A DNA stretch of 59,605 bases from Planctomycetaceae bacterium (lineage in GTDB: Bacteria; Planctomycetota; Planctomycetia; Planctomycetales; Planctomycetaceae). The translations under genes were made by a program, and so were the position numbers. The stretch spans positions 1-59,605 of the forward strand of contig OMIV01000121.1 of NCBI GenBank assembly GCA_900299185.1. Direction: 5' to 3'. This document shows, piece after piece, positions 51,212-59,605 of the stretch. The notes below the pieces were generated by a model. The model did not search any database. It had not been told where the DNA came from and saw nothing but the letters and a program-made list of their open reading frames with translations. The stretch's first letter is position 1. The number at the start of each line of letters is the position of its first letter.

Positions 51212-54200
51212 CTAAGCCACTTGCCCTGAGAGTTCATCCAGCAAGCTGCGAATGATTTGCTCGGCATTGAGCCGGTCTTTGAGCCACGAGTCGCGAGTCT
51301 GCCTCCACTGCGATTCGCGTTGCTGCCACTCGCGATGCTTCGCTTCGAGCTGCGACTCTTGCTCGTGCAGTTCGTGCTCGCGGTCACTCATACGACGGAT
51401 GAAGGTCTCGCGATCGCGCTTGAGTCGCGCGGTCTCGTCCTCCAGTTGTTGTTGAGTCAGTGCCACCATCCGCGCGGTTGCGTCGGCCTCTGAGTGATGC
51501 GCGGCATCCTGCATCTCACGAATTTGGCCAGCGATAACGACGCGAACTTCCTGCACGCGCTGCCGTGCCTCGACCTCGCCCGTCAGCGACTTCAGCTCGG
51601 CCAACGCTTCTTCAGCCGCCAGTCGGTCTTCAAGGTTGCGGAGGCTCGTTTGTTCGAGCTCCTTCCTCATCGCTTCCAGTCGAGTTCCACGTTCTTGCAG
51701 CTTCTCCATTTCGCGAGCCTGCCGGGCCTCGGCCTGCTGCTCTTCCTGTAAGAGTTCTTGATGCTGCTTATCGAGCATCTGTCGTTGAGCACTCATCCGC
51801 TCGCGGTCGTTCTGCTGTTCGACATCGAACTCTTGCTGCCACCGCGCCACGAGTTGCTCTTCACGAGACAGCGAACTCTCACGCTCGGCCAACAGTTGGC
51901 GATAACGATCTAGCTGCACGTGCCGACGACGCAGTTGCTCTTGAGTCTGCGCGACCTGATGCCGCCATTGCTGCGCGAGCACCGTTTGTTGATGAGCTTC
52001 GGATTCGAGCTTGCGCTGCCACTCTGCCAGTTCTTCAACGTTTTGCTTGTGAGCTTCGACCAAGGCTTGGCGCGCACCATCCAACTGCTTGCGATCTTCG
52101 GCCAAGCGAGCTGCTGCTTCCGACACGAGCTGCTGATGACTTTCGCGCTGCTTCTGAAGAGCTTCTTGCTCCTGAACCAAGCGTTCTTCCGTCGCTGAGA
52201 ACTGCTGCTGCATGCCAAGTTCAAATTGACCTCGCAATGCGACGAGTTGCTCATCATGCCGAGCGCGATCCAAACGCAGCTCTTCTTGCAGAGCTTGCTT
52301 GTCTCGAATCAACTCGGACCGCGCCTGCTTAATCGCGGACTCTTGAGCGTCCTTAGTTCGCGTCAAAGCTTCTTGTTCGCGCTGTGTGCGTACTTCGAAC
52401 TCTTGCTGCTCGTCGGCCAGCTTCTTGCGTTCGGCTTCGATGTCAGCGGCTAACTGTCGACGCAGTTCTTGTCGTTCGGTGTCCCAGTTTGCACGCAGCT
52501 CGACCATCATGGCATCGCGCGAAGTGCGGGCTTCCGTTTCCAACTGAGCCCGTCGTTGAGCCAGCTCTGCTTCCGAAGCAATCGCAGCTCGTTCGAAGTC
52601 TTGACGTTCCCGCGCGAGTCCTTCGGTCTCTTGGTCGCGGCGCTTCGTCCATTCGGCATTCCGTTGTTCGAACTCTTCCTGCAAACGGCGTCGTTCGGCA
52701 GCGACTCGTTCTTGCTCGACACGCAAGCCTTCGTCGAACTTGCGACGCTCTTCAGCCAATCGATCGCGATGTTGCGCAGCCTCGTCCTGGAACTTCTGAC
52801 GATGCCGTTCGAGTTCGCTGGTGAATTGCTCGCGACGCTTCTGAAGTTCGAGATCAAACGCCGTGCGCTCACCCTGCAGACCGCGATTGTGATCTTCCTT
52901 CAGCCGCATCAACGAAGCGGCCAACTGCTGCTCGCGACTGGATTTCTCGTCTTCGATCTTGCGCAACGTTTCCACATTGAGGAACCGCTGCCGCGCGATC
53001 TCTTCCTCTGTGGTTACTCGTTGCGAGTCCCACTGACGTCGCTCTTGATCGACCTGCGCTCGCTGCTCGGCGAACTGCTGTTCGAGTTCACGACGTCGGG
53101 TTTCGAAGATCTCGTTTTGCTTCTTTTGGTCGTCGGCCAGTTGTCGTTCGGCGCGTTGCAGCGCGAGCGTTTGAGCGTCTCGTTCGCGCTTCAAGATCGC
53201 TTCTTGATCGGCCTTCGTCCGTTGCCAGTCGTCGCGTTCCTTCTTAAAGGCTTCACGCTCTGTATCGATGTCGGCACCGAGCTGAGTCCGCAAGCGGCGT
53301 CGCTCAACTTCCAGTTCGCGACGCACCTGCCGCAGCGCTTCTTGATGTTCTTCGCGCAGCCTATCCATCCGCGCGTTGAGGTCTTGTCGCTCGGCTTCCA
53401 CCAGCGTCTTCGAGTGCTTGATCGAGCTGCGTTCGACTTCCAGGTCTTGATCGGCCTGCTGTTTGAGTCTGGCTCGTTCGGCATCCAGTTCTTGCTTGAT
53501 CGCTTCCAGGTGTTGTTCGCGGCGCTGGAGTTCGCCCAGCAAACGTTGCCCCTGCTCTAAGCGATGAGCAAGTTCGCTCTCGCGCTCCTCCAACTGATGC
53601 TCGCGACCAATCGACTCGTCTTGAAGTTGCTGCTGAGTGATGCGGAAGCGGCGTTGCTCTTGCTCAAAGCTCGACATCAACTCGGACAACTTTTGCTCGC
53701 GCCATTCCAATTCTTGAAAGCGTCCCTGCAGGTTGTCGGCGAGCTCGCTGGCCTTCGCGAGCAGCTTGCCATCTTCGGCCAACATTGGAGCTGGCGCAGG
53801 CGCCATTTCGGACTTCAACACCTTCGCAAACGATGGCTCAGGCTTTGGTGTGGCGACGTTGTTGCGTTGCTGAAATGACTTCAAATCGAACGTGCCATTC
53901 GATGATGGCGGAGTCCGATCGAACGGACTTGGGGCCGGTCGAGGAGCCTCGTTGCGAATCGGTCGATCGTCTGTGTCGCGACTCAAACTTCCCAACAATT
54001 GATCGAGATCCAGCTCGCCCGAGAACGCGGTGCGCGACGTCTCACTCGGAGCTGCAGGTCGAGGTGCAGGTCGATAAGCAGGCACGGGTTCGCGGTTCGC
54101 CGCGCCTTCGGCAGGCTTATCGTCATGCCACGCTTGCTTCACCGACGATGCCAATTGCGAGAGACCGGGCGCGAGCGTTGACTTCGGGGGCACGGCGGCC

Positions 54201-54313
54201 TGAGCGGGGCTCTTCATGTGATGGCCGCTGCGCGTGTAGAGCATATCGGCGAGCGCATCGACGCCTCGTTCGCTATCGGAACGCGAGTTGTCGGCGGATT
54301 CATGGCCGGCCAT
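51212..54313 (-). CDS. Giant coiled-coil protein
   Basis: A 1033-residue protein. Residues 1-190 are disordered, rich in Pro, Ala and Ser, with a possible linear motif LDLDQLLGSLSRD near 100. From 190 to 1010 it is unbroken coiled coil rich in Gln, Glu, Arg and Leu. The end (KDRLNAEQIIRSLLDELSGQ) is a short amphipathic cap. There is no ATPase head, membrane segment or known domain. The start has GGAAGGAG upstream. It resembles the 752-residue protein at 4592 in style, not clearly in sequence. It probably has a structural or scaffold role. Confidence 0.82.
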   Translation of the reverse strand: MAGHESADNSRSDSERGVDALADMLYTRSGHHMKSPAQAAVPPKSTLAPGLSQLASSVKQAWHDDKPAEGAANREPVPAYRPAPRPAAPSETSRTAFSGELDLDQLLGSLSRDTDDRPIRNEAPRPAPSPFDRTPPSSNGTFDLKSFQQRNNVATPKPEPSFAKVLKSEMAPAPAPMLAEDGKLLAKASELADNLQGRFQELEWREQKLSELMSSFEQEQRRFRITQQQLQDESIGREHQLEERESELAHRLEQGQRLLGELQRREQHLEAIKQELDAERARLKQQADQDLEVERSSIKHSKTLVEAERQDLNARMDRLREEHQEALRQVRRELEVERRRLRTQLGADIDTEREAFKKERDDWQRTKADQEAILKRERDAQTLALQRAERQLADDQKKQNEIFETRRRELEQQFAEQRAQVDQERRQWDSQRVTTEEEIARQRFLNVETLRKIEDEKSSREQQLAASLMRLKEDHNRGLQGERTAFDLELQKRREQFTSELERHRQKFQDEAAQHRDRLAEERRKFDEGLRVEQERVAAERRRLQEEFEQRNAEWTKRRDQETEGLARERQDFERAAIASEAELAQRRAQLETEARTSRDAMMVELRANWDTERQELRRQLAADIEAERKKLADEQQEFEVRTQREQEALTRTKDAQESAIKQARSELIRDKQALQEELRLDRARHDEQLVALRGQFELGMQQQFSATEERLVQEQEALQKQRESHQQLVSEAAARLAEDRKQLDGARQALVEAHKQNVEELAEWQRKLESEAHQQTVLAQQWRHQVAQTQEQLRRRHVQLDRYRQLLAERESSLSREEQLVARWQQEFDVEQQNDRERMSAQRQMLDKQHQELLQEEQQAEARQAREMEKLQERGTRLEAMRKELEQTSLRNLEDRLAAEEALAELKSLTGEVEARQRVQEVRVVIAGQIREMQDAAHHSEADATARMVALTQQQLEDETARLKRDRETFIRRMSDREHELHEQESQLEAKHREWQQRESQWRQTRDSWLKDRLNAEQIIRSLLDELSGQVA

Positions 54314-54747
54314 GAACGCACTCCTTCCTTGGAGTTCTTGCTGCGTGGGACTTGGACGTGGAATTGCGAGAAGACGGGGACGCTCGGTCGTGGTGAGGGC
54401 GATGCGAAGTCGAACTCAACGCAACCTGCGATCCGTTGGCAGTAACGATCGAGGGGATAGTTGATGGGCGCGGAACCGCGCTTCATCGAAGCGAAGGGCG
54501 GGAGGATTACCAGAAGCCGTCAAATTCCGTCAACGTGCGAATTGGCCCAGCCAATAGGTCTGCAGCTTCAATGACCAGACGCGAGGCGCTCGCTGCGGAT
54601 TCGTGCTCTCCGCCATATCTGTTGGGACTTGTCGTCGATTAACCCACCCGCATCGAGCCGGTTTGAGGTCGATCAAGTGCGCTTGAACGAAGCTCAAACC
54701 CACGGGCTGGAAGCCCATGCTACGGCGACTCGGAAATACCCCTGCAA
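54314..54747. other. 434-base gap
   Basis: No gene is supported. A short hairpin repeat GGGCTGGAAGCCC at 54,704-54,716, within AACCCACGGGCTGGAAGCCC, follows the lipoprotein stop. The right-hand part of the gap should carry no more than the 3' end of that transcript and the promoter of the coiled-coil gene. Confidence 0.6.
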
Positions 54748-55437
54748 CTACGAGCCGATCGACGAGTGCGACGAACTGCTGCTTCCGAAGCCGCCACGTG
54801 ACGAGGTGCTGGTATGAGTCGACGGACTCGATGTCGTTTGCGATGGCGTTGATGTCCGACTCGGCGACGAGAACCCCGAGGACGTGTGAGGCGTCACAGG
54901 CGACGGTGCCGATCGCCCACCGGCATACGTTGAATTCGATGTGGTCGAATACGGCCGCGAACCATTGCTGAAACCCGATGTATGGCTTGGCGGAAACATC
55001 CCGCCTCCCATCGGACCGGACCCGTAAGACGATCCACTCATCCGGCCCAGTAAGTACGGAAACATGAAGCCGCCACCACTGTGCGAGCCGTAGTGATGGT
55101 GATGCACAACATGCGAGCCTGTCGTGTGCGTCGTTGTGGAGGTCGTCCCGTGTGTAGTCGCGGCGACACCTGACGGCACGACCGGCTGACCTTCCATGAA
55201 TGGCGGCTGCTCTTCGGGCGGCAAAGGCTGACCATCGGGACCAACGGCTGGAATTTCGATGACAGCATTCTGCGCGACTTGCTGCCCGCCGGCTGCCGGA
55301 GGTGGCGTGTATGTTCCTGACGTCGCCGATTGCGGAGCGTCTCCTCGAAAGCATCCTGGAGCAGCGATAGAGGTAATGAAGACCAGCGCGATCGAACGAC
55401 TGGCTCGGCGACGACGATCCGGTTCAGGCGCGGACAT
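54748..55437 (-). CDS. Ser/His/Gly-rich lipoprotein, YjfM/YgiB (DUF1190)-like tail
   Basis: A 229-residue lipoprotein (lipobox IAAPGC, Cys 29). The mature chain is low complexity: a Pro-rich part, then His-rich HVVHHHHYGSHSGGG near residue 120, GGGFMFPYLLGRMSG, and a long Ser/Thr tail ending SRGGFGSSSSSHSSIGS. The FPYLLGR and SRGGFGSS features recall DUF1190 lipoproteins (E. coli YgiB, YjfM). It lies 66 bases downstream of a DUF350 gene, as YjfM lies near YjfL. The ATP-grasp glutathionylspermidine-synthase-like gene of that cluster is not seen. Start at 55,437 with GAAGGA. Confidence 0.72.
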   Translation of the reverse strand: MSAPEPDRRRRASRSIALVFITSIAAPGCFRGDAPQSATSGTYTPPPAAGGQQVAQNAVIEIPAVGPDGQPLPPEEQPPFMEGQPVVPSGVAATTHGTTSTTTHTTGSHVVHHHHYGSHSGGGFMFPYLLGRMSGSSYGSGPMGGGMFPPSHTSGFSNGSRPYSTTSNSTYAGGRSAPSPVTPHTSSGFSSPSRTSTPSQTTSSPSTHTSTSSRGGFGSSSSSHSSIGS

Positions 55438-55503
55438 ACCAAGATTCCTTCGCAACATCGGCGGAGAACTCAACCCAGCGATAACTCACCCACTCACGAT
55501 CGC

Positions 55504-55719
55504 TTAATGCACCACCAGACCGGCGATGTAAGCGATGCTCAGCAACAAAGCTCCGGTCACGATGCCGACTGCGATGTTGCCCTTGTTCAACTGGTCTTGA
55601 ACATCCAGCCGTCGGGTAATCAATTCAAAGGTCAGAAAGCCCAGCATCAGTAGCACAATGCCAATGACGCCAAAGACCATTGATCGCCCCACATCAACCC
55701 AAAGCATTTCCCAATTCAT
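55504..55719 (-). CDS. DUF350 membrane protein (YjfL-like)
   Basis: A 71-residue protein with two membrane segments: SMVFGVIGIVLLMLGFLTFELIT and NIAVGIVTGALLLSIAYIAGL. These are linked by the DUF350 loop RRLDVQDQLNKG. It is a single DUF350 unit; many homologues have two or more. It is co-oriented with the lipoprotein gene downstream. Confidence 0.85.
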   Translation of the reverse strand: MNWEMLWVDVGRSMVFGVIGIVLLMLGFLTFELITRRLDVQDQLNKGNIAVGIVTGALLLSIAYIAGLVVH

Positions 55720-56039
55720 GCTGAGACTTCCTCGTTAAGAAACCAAAACAGAGCAAACACGTCGGCCGCAGCTAAGCAGGTCACAAGACTTCGAGTCAAC
55801 AAGCCATCAAAGCGGGCGGCTTGAACGGCAACATCATCGAACGGATCAAGGCGAACTTCGAATCTCGATCTCGTTCCCTAGCTCTGCCGCGTATTTCGAC
55901 TTCTTGCTGTCATGAAACTGTGACGCGAGAACTAAGTAGAGACGAGCCAGAACCTTTCGAACTTGATTTCTCAGGCAGAGCCTGGGAACGAGTGGGATCG
56001 CATCGATGAAACGTACCGCCTGATGCGACGCGCAGACCT
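55720..56039. other. 320-base gap with an inverted repeat
   Basis: It holds the repeat at 55,870-55,992. The bases next to the DUF350 start (55,720-55,800) probably carry its promoter. No gene is supported. Confidence 0.6.
55870..55992. repeat. Inverted repeat, AGGCTCTGCCT family, copy 2
   Basis: CTCGTTCCCTAGCTCTGCC (55,870-55,888) pairs with GGCAGAGCCTGGGAACGAG (55,974-55,992), 18 of 19 positions. The arms match the outer arms of the element at 31,971-32,154; the centre differs. Confidence 0.8.
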
Positions 56040-56747
56040 CTAACACCGCACTGACTTCCGCTTAGGGGCGACCTTCGCGCCTCGACGACACTTGATGATG
56101 TAGCTCTCGGCATCCGGGATTTGGCAGGCAGTGTCGCCCATATCGACATCGACCTTACCCAACGCGCGAGCCACCTCGATGGCCTGCTTGCCCAAGGGTT
56201 CCACATAAGTGCCCACGCAAATCACAAAGCTATTCATGACATAGCGGACTCGATTCGCAGCTTGATGCAACTTGCTCGCACAGCGATCGAGTAACTGACG
56301 AACTTCGTCTAAGGGCAACTCGTCATCGGGTTGCTTCGAGACCACGGCCGCCAACGTCGCCCAACCTGCGATCGCCACAAGATCCTTCTTCGAGTCGATC
56401 CACTTCAAGCCGATCTCAAACGCTTGAGGATGGTCCGCAGTCACCCACGGCACCGTGCAGCCAGCGATCATGTGCCAGGTCGCCGATGAGGCCCATTGAT
56501 CAAGCTGCTTTCGAGTCATCTGAGCCCCGTCTGCAACAAGCCCCGCCAAGTACATCGCGTCAGAGTTCTTCGTCGCATACAGCTCCAGCGCGAGTGCTTG
56601 CTGACCTTTAAGCTGCTTCTGCAACGGCTTCAGATCGCCAATCTTCACGCCGAATAACGGCTCAACCGCCCCATGCCTCAAGTGTGTCCGCTTGGTGGAC
56701 TCGGTGCCTTTTGTCTCCAGCGTTTGCATCACTTCATCGAGCGTCAT
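56040..56747 (-). CDS. DNA alkylation repair protein (AlkD-like)
   Basis: A 235-residue all-helical HEAT-like protein of the AlkD family (DNA alkylation repair, PF08713 type). Features include HGAVEPLFGVKIGDLKPLQK near residue 23, LYATKNSDAMYLAGLVAD near 60, and a WHMIAGCTVPWVTADHP loop near 100. AlkD glycosylases remove bulky N3/N7-alkylated bases. Some clade members in planctomycetes may bind rather than cut. A basic tail (CRRGAKVAPKRKSVR) may aid DNA binding. The ATG at 56,747 is preferred over the GTG at 56,762. Confidence 0.85.
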   Translation of the reverse strand: MTLDEVMQTLETKGTESTKRTHLRHGAVEPLFGVKIGDLKPLQKQLKGQQALALELYATKNSDAMYLAGLVADGAQMTRKQLDQWASSATWHMIAGCTVPWVTADHPQAFEIGLKWIDSKKDLVAIAGWATLAAVVSKQPDDELPLDEVRQLLDRCASKLHQAANRVRYVMNSFVICVGTYVEPLGKQAIEVARALGKVDVDMGDTACQIPDAESYIIKCRRGAKVAPKRKSVRC

Positions 56748-57134
56748 CAAGAACTCTTTCACATAATGAGGTAGAAGTAGGCTACGGAATCAATCACGAA
56801 TCGCCGCCACTGCTAGGAAGGCAAAACAGAACTGCATTGTCGGTAATCACACTCGTTGTACGACAACACATTTAACGTTTCACAACATGTTCACAGAGCC
56901 GTTACGACATTTCGACGCTGAAACATCCGACGTTGAGATCGCGAATTCCCCTTGAGCCCGTTTGGGTTTGAACCGTGAAGATGGGGACGTTCGAACGACG
57001 ATCGCCGTCCGCTCAATTATCCTCACGACGCGGCCGCGAGCTCTGTTGCCAACAATGTCCTCAACCGCATTCAATGCCTGCCTGCTTACCTGCCTCACAT
57101 CGTCTCGCCCCAGCTTCCTTGTGGAGAACCTGCT
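56748..57134. other. 387-base divergent intergenic region
   Basis: This region lies between the divergent AlkD-like and PSCyt1/DUF1549 genes and should hold both promoters. The stretch near 56,845-56,885 is AT-richer than its surroundings. No gene or clear repeat was seen. Confidence 0.6.
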
Positions 57135-59605
57135 GTGCTCAATCCTCTTCGAGTTTGGTTGGCTGGAGTCCTATTCACGCTCGCCGCGCTGAATCCTTCC
57201 AACGTGGTGACCGCCGCTGCTCCCAAGGTCAGCTTCAATCGCGACATTCGACCGATCCTGTCGGACAACTGCTTTCAATGTCACGGCCCGGACGAGAAGC
57301 GACGGCAAGGCAAGCTGCGGTTGGACTTGAAGGACCAAGCCTTTGCGTCTGCCGAGTCAGGGAAGGCCGCCATCGTCGCGGGCAAGATCGACGCCAGCGA
57401 GTTGGTGAAGCGCATCATCTCGACCAACAGAGACGAACTCATGCCGCCAGCTTCGAGTGGCAAGCAGCTCAAGCCGCGCGAGATCGAGTTACTCAAGCAG
57501 TGGATTGCTGAGGGCGCGGAGTATCAGGGCCATTGGGCTTTCATCACGCCGACTCGTCCCGAAGAGCCCAACGTTCCCGAGTCCTTGCGCGGCTGGGTCA
57601 AGAATCCCATCGATAAGTTTGTGCTCGCCAAGATGCACGCGGCGGGACTTACTCCTGCCCGAGAAGCCTCGAAGGAAACGCTCATTCGCCGAGTGTCGCT
57701 CGACCTAACGGGCCTGCCGCCGACGCTCAAAGAGATCGATGACTTCCTCAACGATAAGTCGCCGCAAGCCTACGAGAAGGTCGTTGATCGACTGTTGCAA
57801 TCGCCGCACTATGGCGAGCGAATGGCAATGCAGTGGCTCGACTTCGCTCGGTATGCCGACAGCAATGGCTTTCAGGTCGACAGCAGCCGCTTCAATTGGC
57901 CGTGGCGAGATTGGGTCATCAAGTCGTTCAACGACAACATGCCGTTCGATCAATTCACGATCGAGCAACTGGCCGGTGACATGCTGCCCAACGCCACGCG
58001 TTCGCAGATCGTCGCGACAGGGTTCAATCGCAACCATCGCCTCAATGGAGAAGGCGGCATCATCGCGGAAGAGTGGCGCGTCGAGACCGTAATTGATCGT
58101 GTGGAAACCACCGGCATGACGTGGCTCGCGCTGACGCTCAATTGCTGTCGCTGCCATGACCACAAGTACGACCCGATCTCGCAGAAGGACTTCTACGGTC
58201 TGTTTGCGTTCTTCAATAACGTGACCGAGAGCGGCACGTTGCAGGGCGAGTCCAAGAACACCGAGCCGACCCTTCAAGTTTCCACTGCCGAACAAGACGA
58301 GTTGTTGGCTCGCATCGAGACCGACATCAAAGCCGCTGAAGCACGAGTCGCCGACGAACTGAAGAAGCTGCCTGATCTGATCGCGGCTTGGGAACCAGAC
58401 TTCAAAGCCAAGCTCAATTCAGACGGTGGCACCGTCTGGCAACCTTTCCCCGCGACTGAAGTGAAGTCTGCTGGCGGTGCAAAGCTGACGAAGCAAGCCG
58501 ACACTTCGTATCTCGCCAGCGGCGCGAACCCGGCACATGACGTCTACACCATCACAGGGCCGCTCGCAGCCGGAGGATTCTCGGGCGTGCTGCTGGAATG
58601 CCTGCCCGATGCGAGCCTGCCGAATCAATCGCTCGGTCGGTTCTCGAATGGCAACTTCGTGCTTTCGCGCATTGAAGCCGAGATCACTGCTCCCACTCTC
58701 AAAGAGCCCATCAAGGCCACCTTCAAACGCGCGGAAGCCACGTACTCGCAGAAGGGTTGGGAGATCGGACTAACTCTCGATGGCAACAACGCCAATGGTT
58801 GGGCTGTGGATGGTCCGACTCGCCGAGATCCCACCACGGCGATGTTCATCGTCGATGCGCTGCTGAGCGTTCCCGAGCAAGCCACGCTGACGGTGAAGCT
58901 GCATCACGAAGCGCTCAGTCAGCACAACATCGGTCGCTTCCGAATCTCCACAACCAAGCTGCCTCCCAGCACGGTGAAGATCGACGGCGCGAAGTTGCCG
59001 GAGTCGTTGAAGGCCGCGCTCGAAACCGAGTTGGCTCAACGCACTGCTCAACAAAAGACCGAGATCGAAACCTTCTTCCGATCCAACGTCGACAGTCCCA
59101 TTCGCCAAGCCGAAGCAGCGGTCGCCGCTATGAAGACTCAGCGCGACAACGCGTTGAAGAACACGCCGACGGTGATGGTGATGCGCGAAATGGATAAGCC
59201 GCGCGATGCGTTCTTTCTGATTCGAGGCGAATACGACCGACGCGGCGACAAAGTGGCCGCGGGACTGCCTGCCGTCTTCCCGCCCATGCCCGCCGGTCAG
59301 CCCATGAATCGCGTGGGCCTAGCCAAATGGATGGTCGACCCCAGCAACCCACTAACGGCTCGAGTGTGGGTCAATCGCGCCTGGGAACGCTTCTTCGGAG
59401 TCGGCATCGTGAAGACGACCGAGAACTTTGGTTCTCAGTCCGAATGGCCATCGCATCCCGAGTTACTCGATTGGCTCGCGACCGAATTCATGCAATCCGG
59501 CTGGAACATGAAAGCCATTCAAAAGCAGATGGTGATGAGCGCGACATATCGCCAAAGCACTCACGCTTCGGATTTTGGTTTGGCAGCGGCTGGAGCAGCC
59601 GCGCC
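57135..59605 (+). CDS. PSCyt1/DUF1549/DUF1553 multidomain protein, 3' end cut by window
   Basis: The frame is open from a GTG at 57,135 (GGAG eight bases upstream) to the window end, 823 codons. A signal peptide (VWLAGVLFTLAALNPSNVV) is followed by a planctomycete cytochrome-c-like domain with CFQCH at residues 46-50 and ELMPPASSGKQLKP. DUF1549 comes next (NPIDKFVLAKMHAAGL, LDLTGLPPTLKEIDDFL, and a second motif CCRCHDHKYDPIS at 337-349). A concanavalin-like middle part then leads to the start of DUF1553 (PLTARVWVNRAWERFFGVG, near residue 740). It is a second, distinct member besides the one at 26,606. A DUF1501 gene may follow outside the window. Confidence 0.92.
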   Translation, partial: MLNPLRVWLAGVLFTLAALNPSNVVTAAAPKVSFNRDIRPILSDNCFQCHGPDEKRRQGKLRLDLKDQAFASAESGKAAIVAGKIDASELVKRIISTNRDELMPPASSGKQLKPREIELLKQWIAEGAEYQGHWAFITPTRPEEPNVPESLRGWVKNPIDKFVLAKMHAAGLTPAREASKETLIRRVSLDLTGLPPTLKEIDDFLNDKSPQAYEKVVDRLLQSPHYGERMAMQWLDFARYADSNGFQVDSSRFNWPWRDWVIKSFNDNMPFDQFTIEQLAGDMLPNATRSQIVATGFNRNHRLNGEGGIIAEEWRVETVIDRVETTGMTWLALTLNCCRCHDHKYDPISQKDFYGLFAFFNNVTESGTLQGESKNTEPTLQVSTAEQDELLARIETDIKAAEARVADELKKLPDLIAAWEPDFKAKLNSDGGTVWQPFPATEVKSAGGAKLTKQADTSYLASGANPAHDVYTITGPLAAGGFSGVLLECLPDASLPNQSLGRFSNGNFVLSRIEAEITAPTLKEPIKATFKRAEATYSQKGWEIGLTLDGNNANGWAVDGPTRRDPTTAMFIVDALLSVPEQATLTVKLHHEALSQHNIGRFRISTTKLPPSTVKIDGAKLPESLKAALETELAQRTAQQKTEIETFFRSNVDSPIRQAEAAVAAMKTQRDNALKNTPTVMVMREMDKPRDAFFLIRGEYDRRGDKVAAGLPAVFPPMPAGQPMNRVGLAKWMVDPSNPLTARVWVNRAWERFFGVGIVKTTENFGSQSEWPSHPELLDWLATEFMQSGWNMKAIQKQMVMSATYRQSTHASDFGLAAAGAAA

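Noticed and set aside
52469-53560. 363-residue antisense frame inside the giant coiled-coil gene
   Set aside because: Long antisense frames arise from the biased codon use of Glu/Gln/Arg-rich coils; the Leu/Phe-rich product lacks a start site or family match.
54530-55354. 274-residue frame overlapping the Ser-rich lipoprotein
   Set aside because: It is a shadow frame of the lipoprotein gene with Arg-rich nonsense-like content; the lipoprotein has a lipobox and a ribosome site.
1-59605. CRISPR array, prophage or defence island
   Set aside because: No regularly spaced direct repeats, Cas, restriction-modification, integrase or phage structural genes were found; the repeats present are dispersed inverted repeats.
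1-59605. tRNA or rRNA genes
   Set aside because: The intergenic gaps were scanned by eye for T-arm consensus (GTTCRA) and cloverleaf-like stems, and none was convincing.

Overview
The window looks like a chromosomal segment of a planctomycete (Planctomycetota). The best markers are two DUF1501 proteins with twin-arginine leaders, two large PSCyt1/DUF1549/DUF1553 proteins with CxxCH haem motifs, two secreted ThuA-like proteins, a PPC-domain protein, and many intergenic inverted repeats. Forty-two protein-coding loci are supported, one a pseudogene and one cut by the right edge. No rRNA, tRNA, CRISPR array, phage or transposase gene was seen.

Layout. 0.1-6.9 kb: a leftward run of a coiled-coil protein, a membrane-anchored HEAT-repeat protein with an NTPase-like N-terminal region, and the kleisin ScpA. 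7-14 kb: ThuA-like protein, Tll0287-like cytochrome, DUF58 protein, lipoproteins, a polyprenyl-phosphate sugar synthase, a secreted glutathione peroxidase and an SDR. 14-26 kb: ribokinase, PyrD, PPC-domain protein, DUF1501, a small membrane protein, Tgt, M28 peptidase, MFS transporter and PyrF. 26-34 kb: PSCyt1/DUF1549/DUF1553 protein, a PqiB-like MCE protein and a second DUF1501. 34-41 kb: SpeA-SpeB (arginine to agmatine to putrescine), an ArsR regulator with a rhodanese-DUF2892 membrane protein, an orphan NMT1-type binding lipoprotein, a second ThuA-like protein and SerC. 41.5-50.7 kb: a seven-gene leftward glycan cluster (acyltransferase, FAD oxidoreductase, polysaccharide deacetylase, UbiA-type phosphoribosyltransferase-like enzyme, methyltransferase, two GT-C membrane glycosyltransferases). 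51-59.6 kb: a giant coiled-coil protein, a YjfM/YjfL-like lipoprotein and DUF350 pair, an AlkD-like protein and a truncated PSCyt1/DUF1549 gene.

Most notable observations. (1) Two neighbouring genes of the glycan cluster carry in-frame stops in otherwise intact reading frames: two TGA codons in the FAD oxidoreductase and one TAG in the deacetylase, after which 35 sensible codons follow in frame. (2) The arsR promoter has a perfect 14-bp palindrome exactly filling the -35/-10 spacer, and a related site lies upstream of the rhodanese gene. (3) A twin-hairpin repeat occurs five times, always close to a stop codon, and one copy supplies the last codons and stop of tgt. (4) A HEAT-repeat protein and a coiled-coil protein are encoded directly upstream of the kleisin gene scpA. 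(5) The glycan cluster pairs a decaprenyl-phosphoribose-synthase-like UbiA enzyme with two GT-C transferases, suggesting a polyprenyl-phosphate pentose pathway.

All family assignments rest on motifs read by eye; no database search was run. Start codons were chosen by ribosome-binding site and family N-terminus, and several are GTG or TTG.
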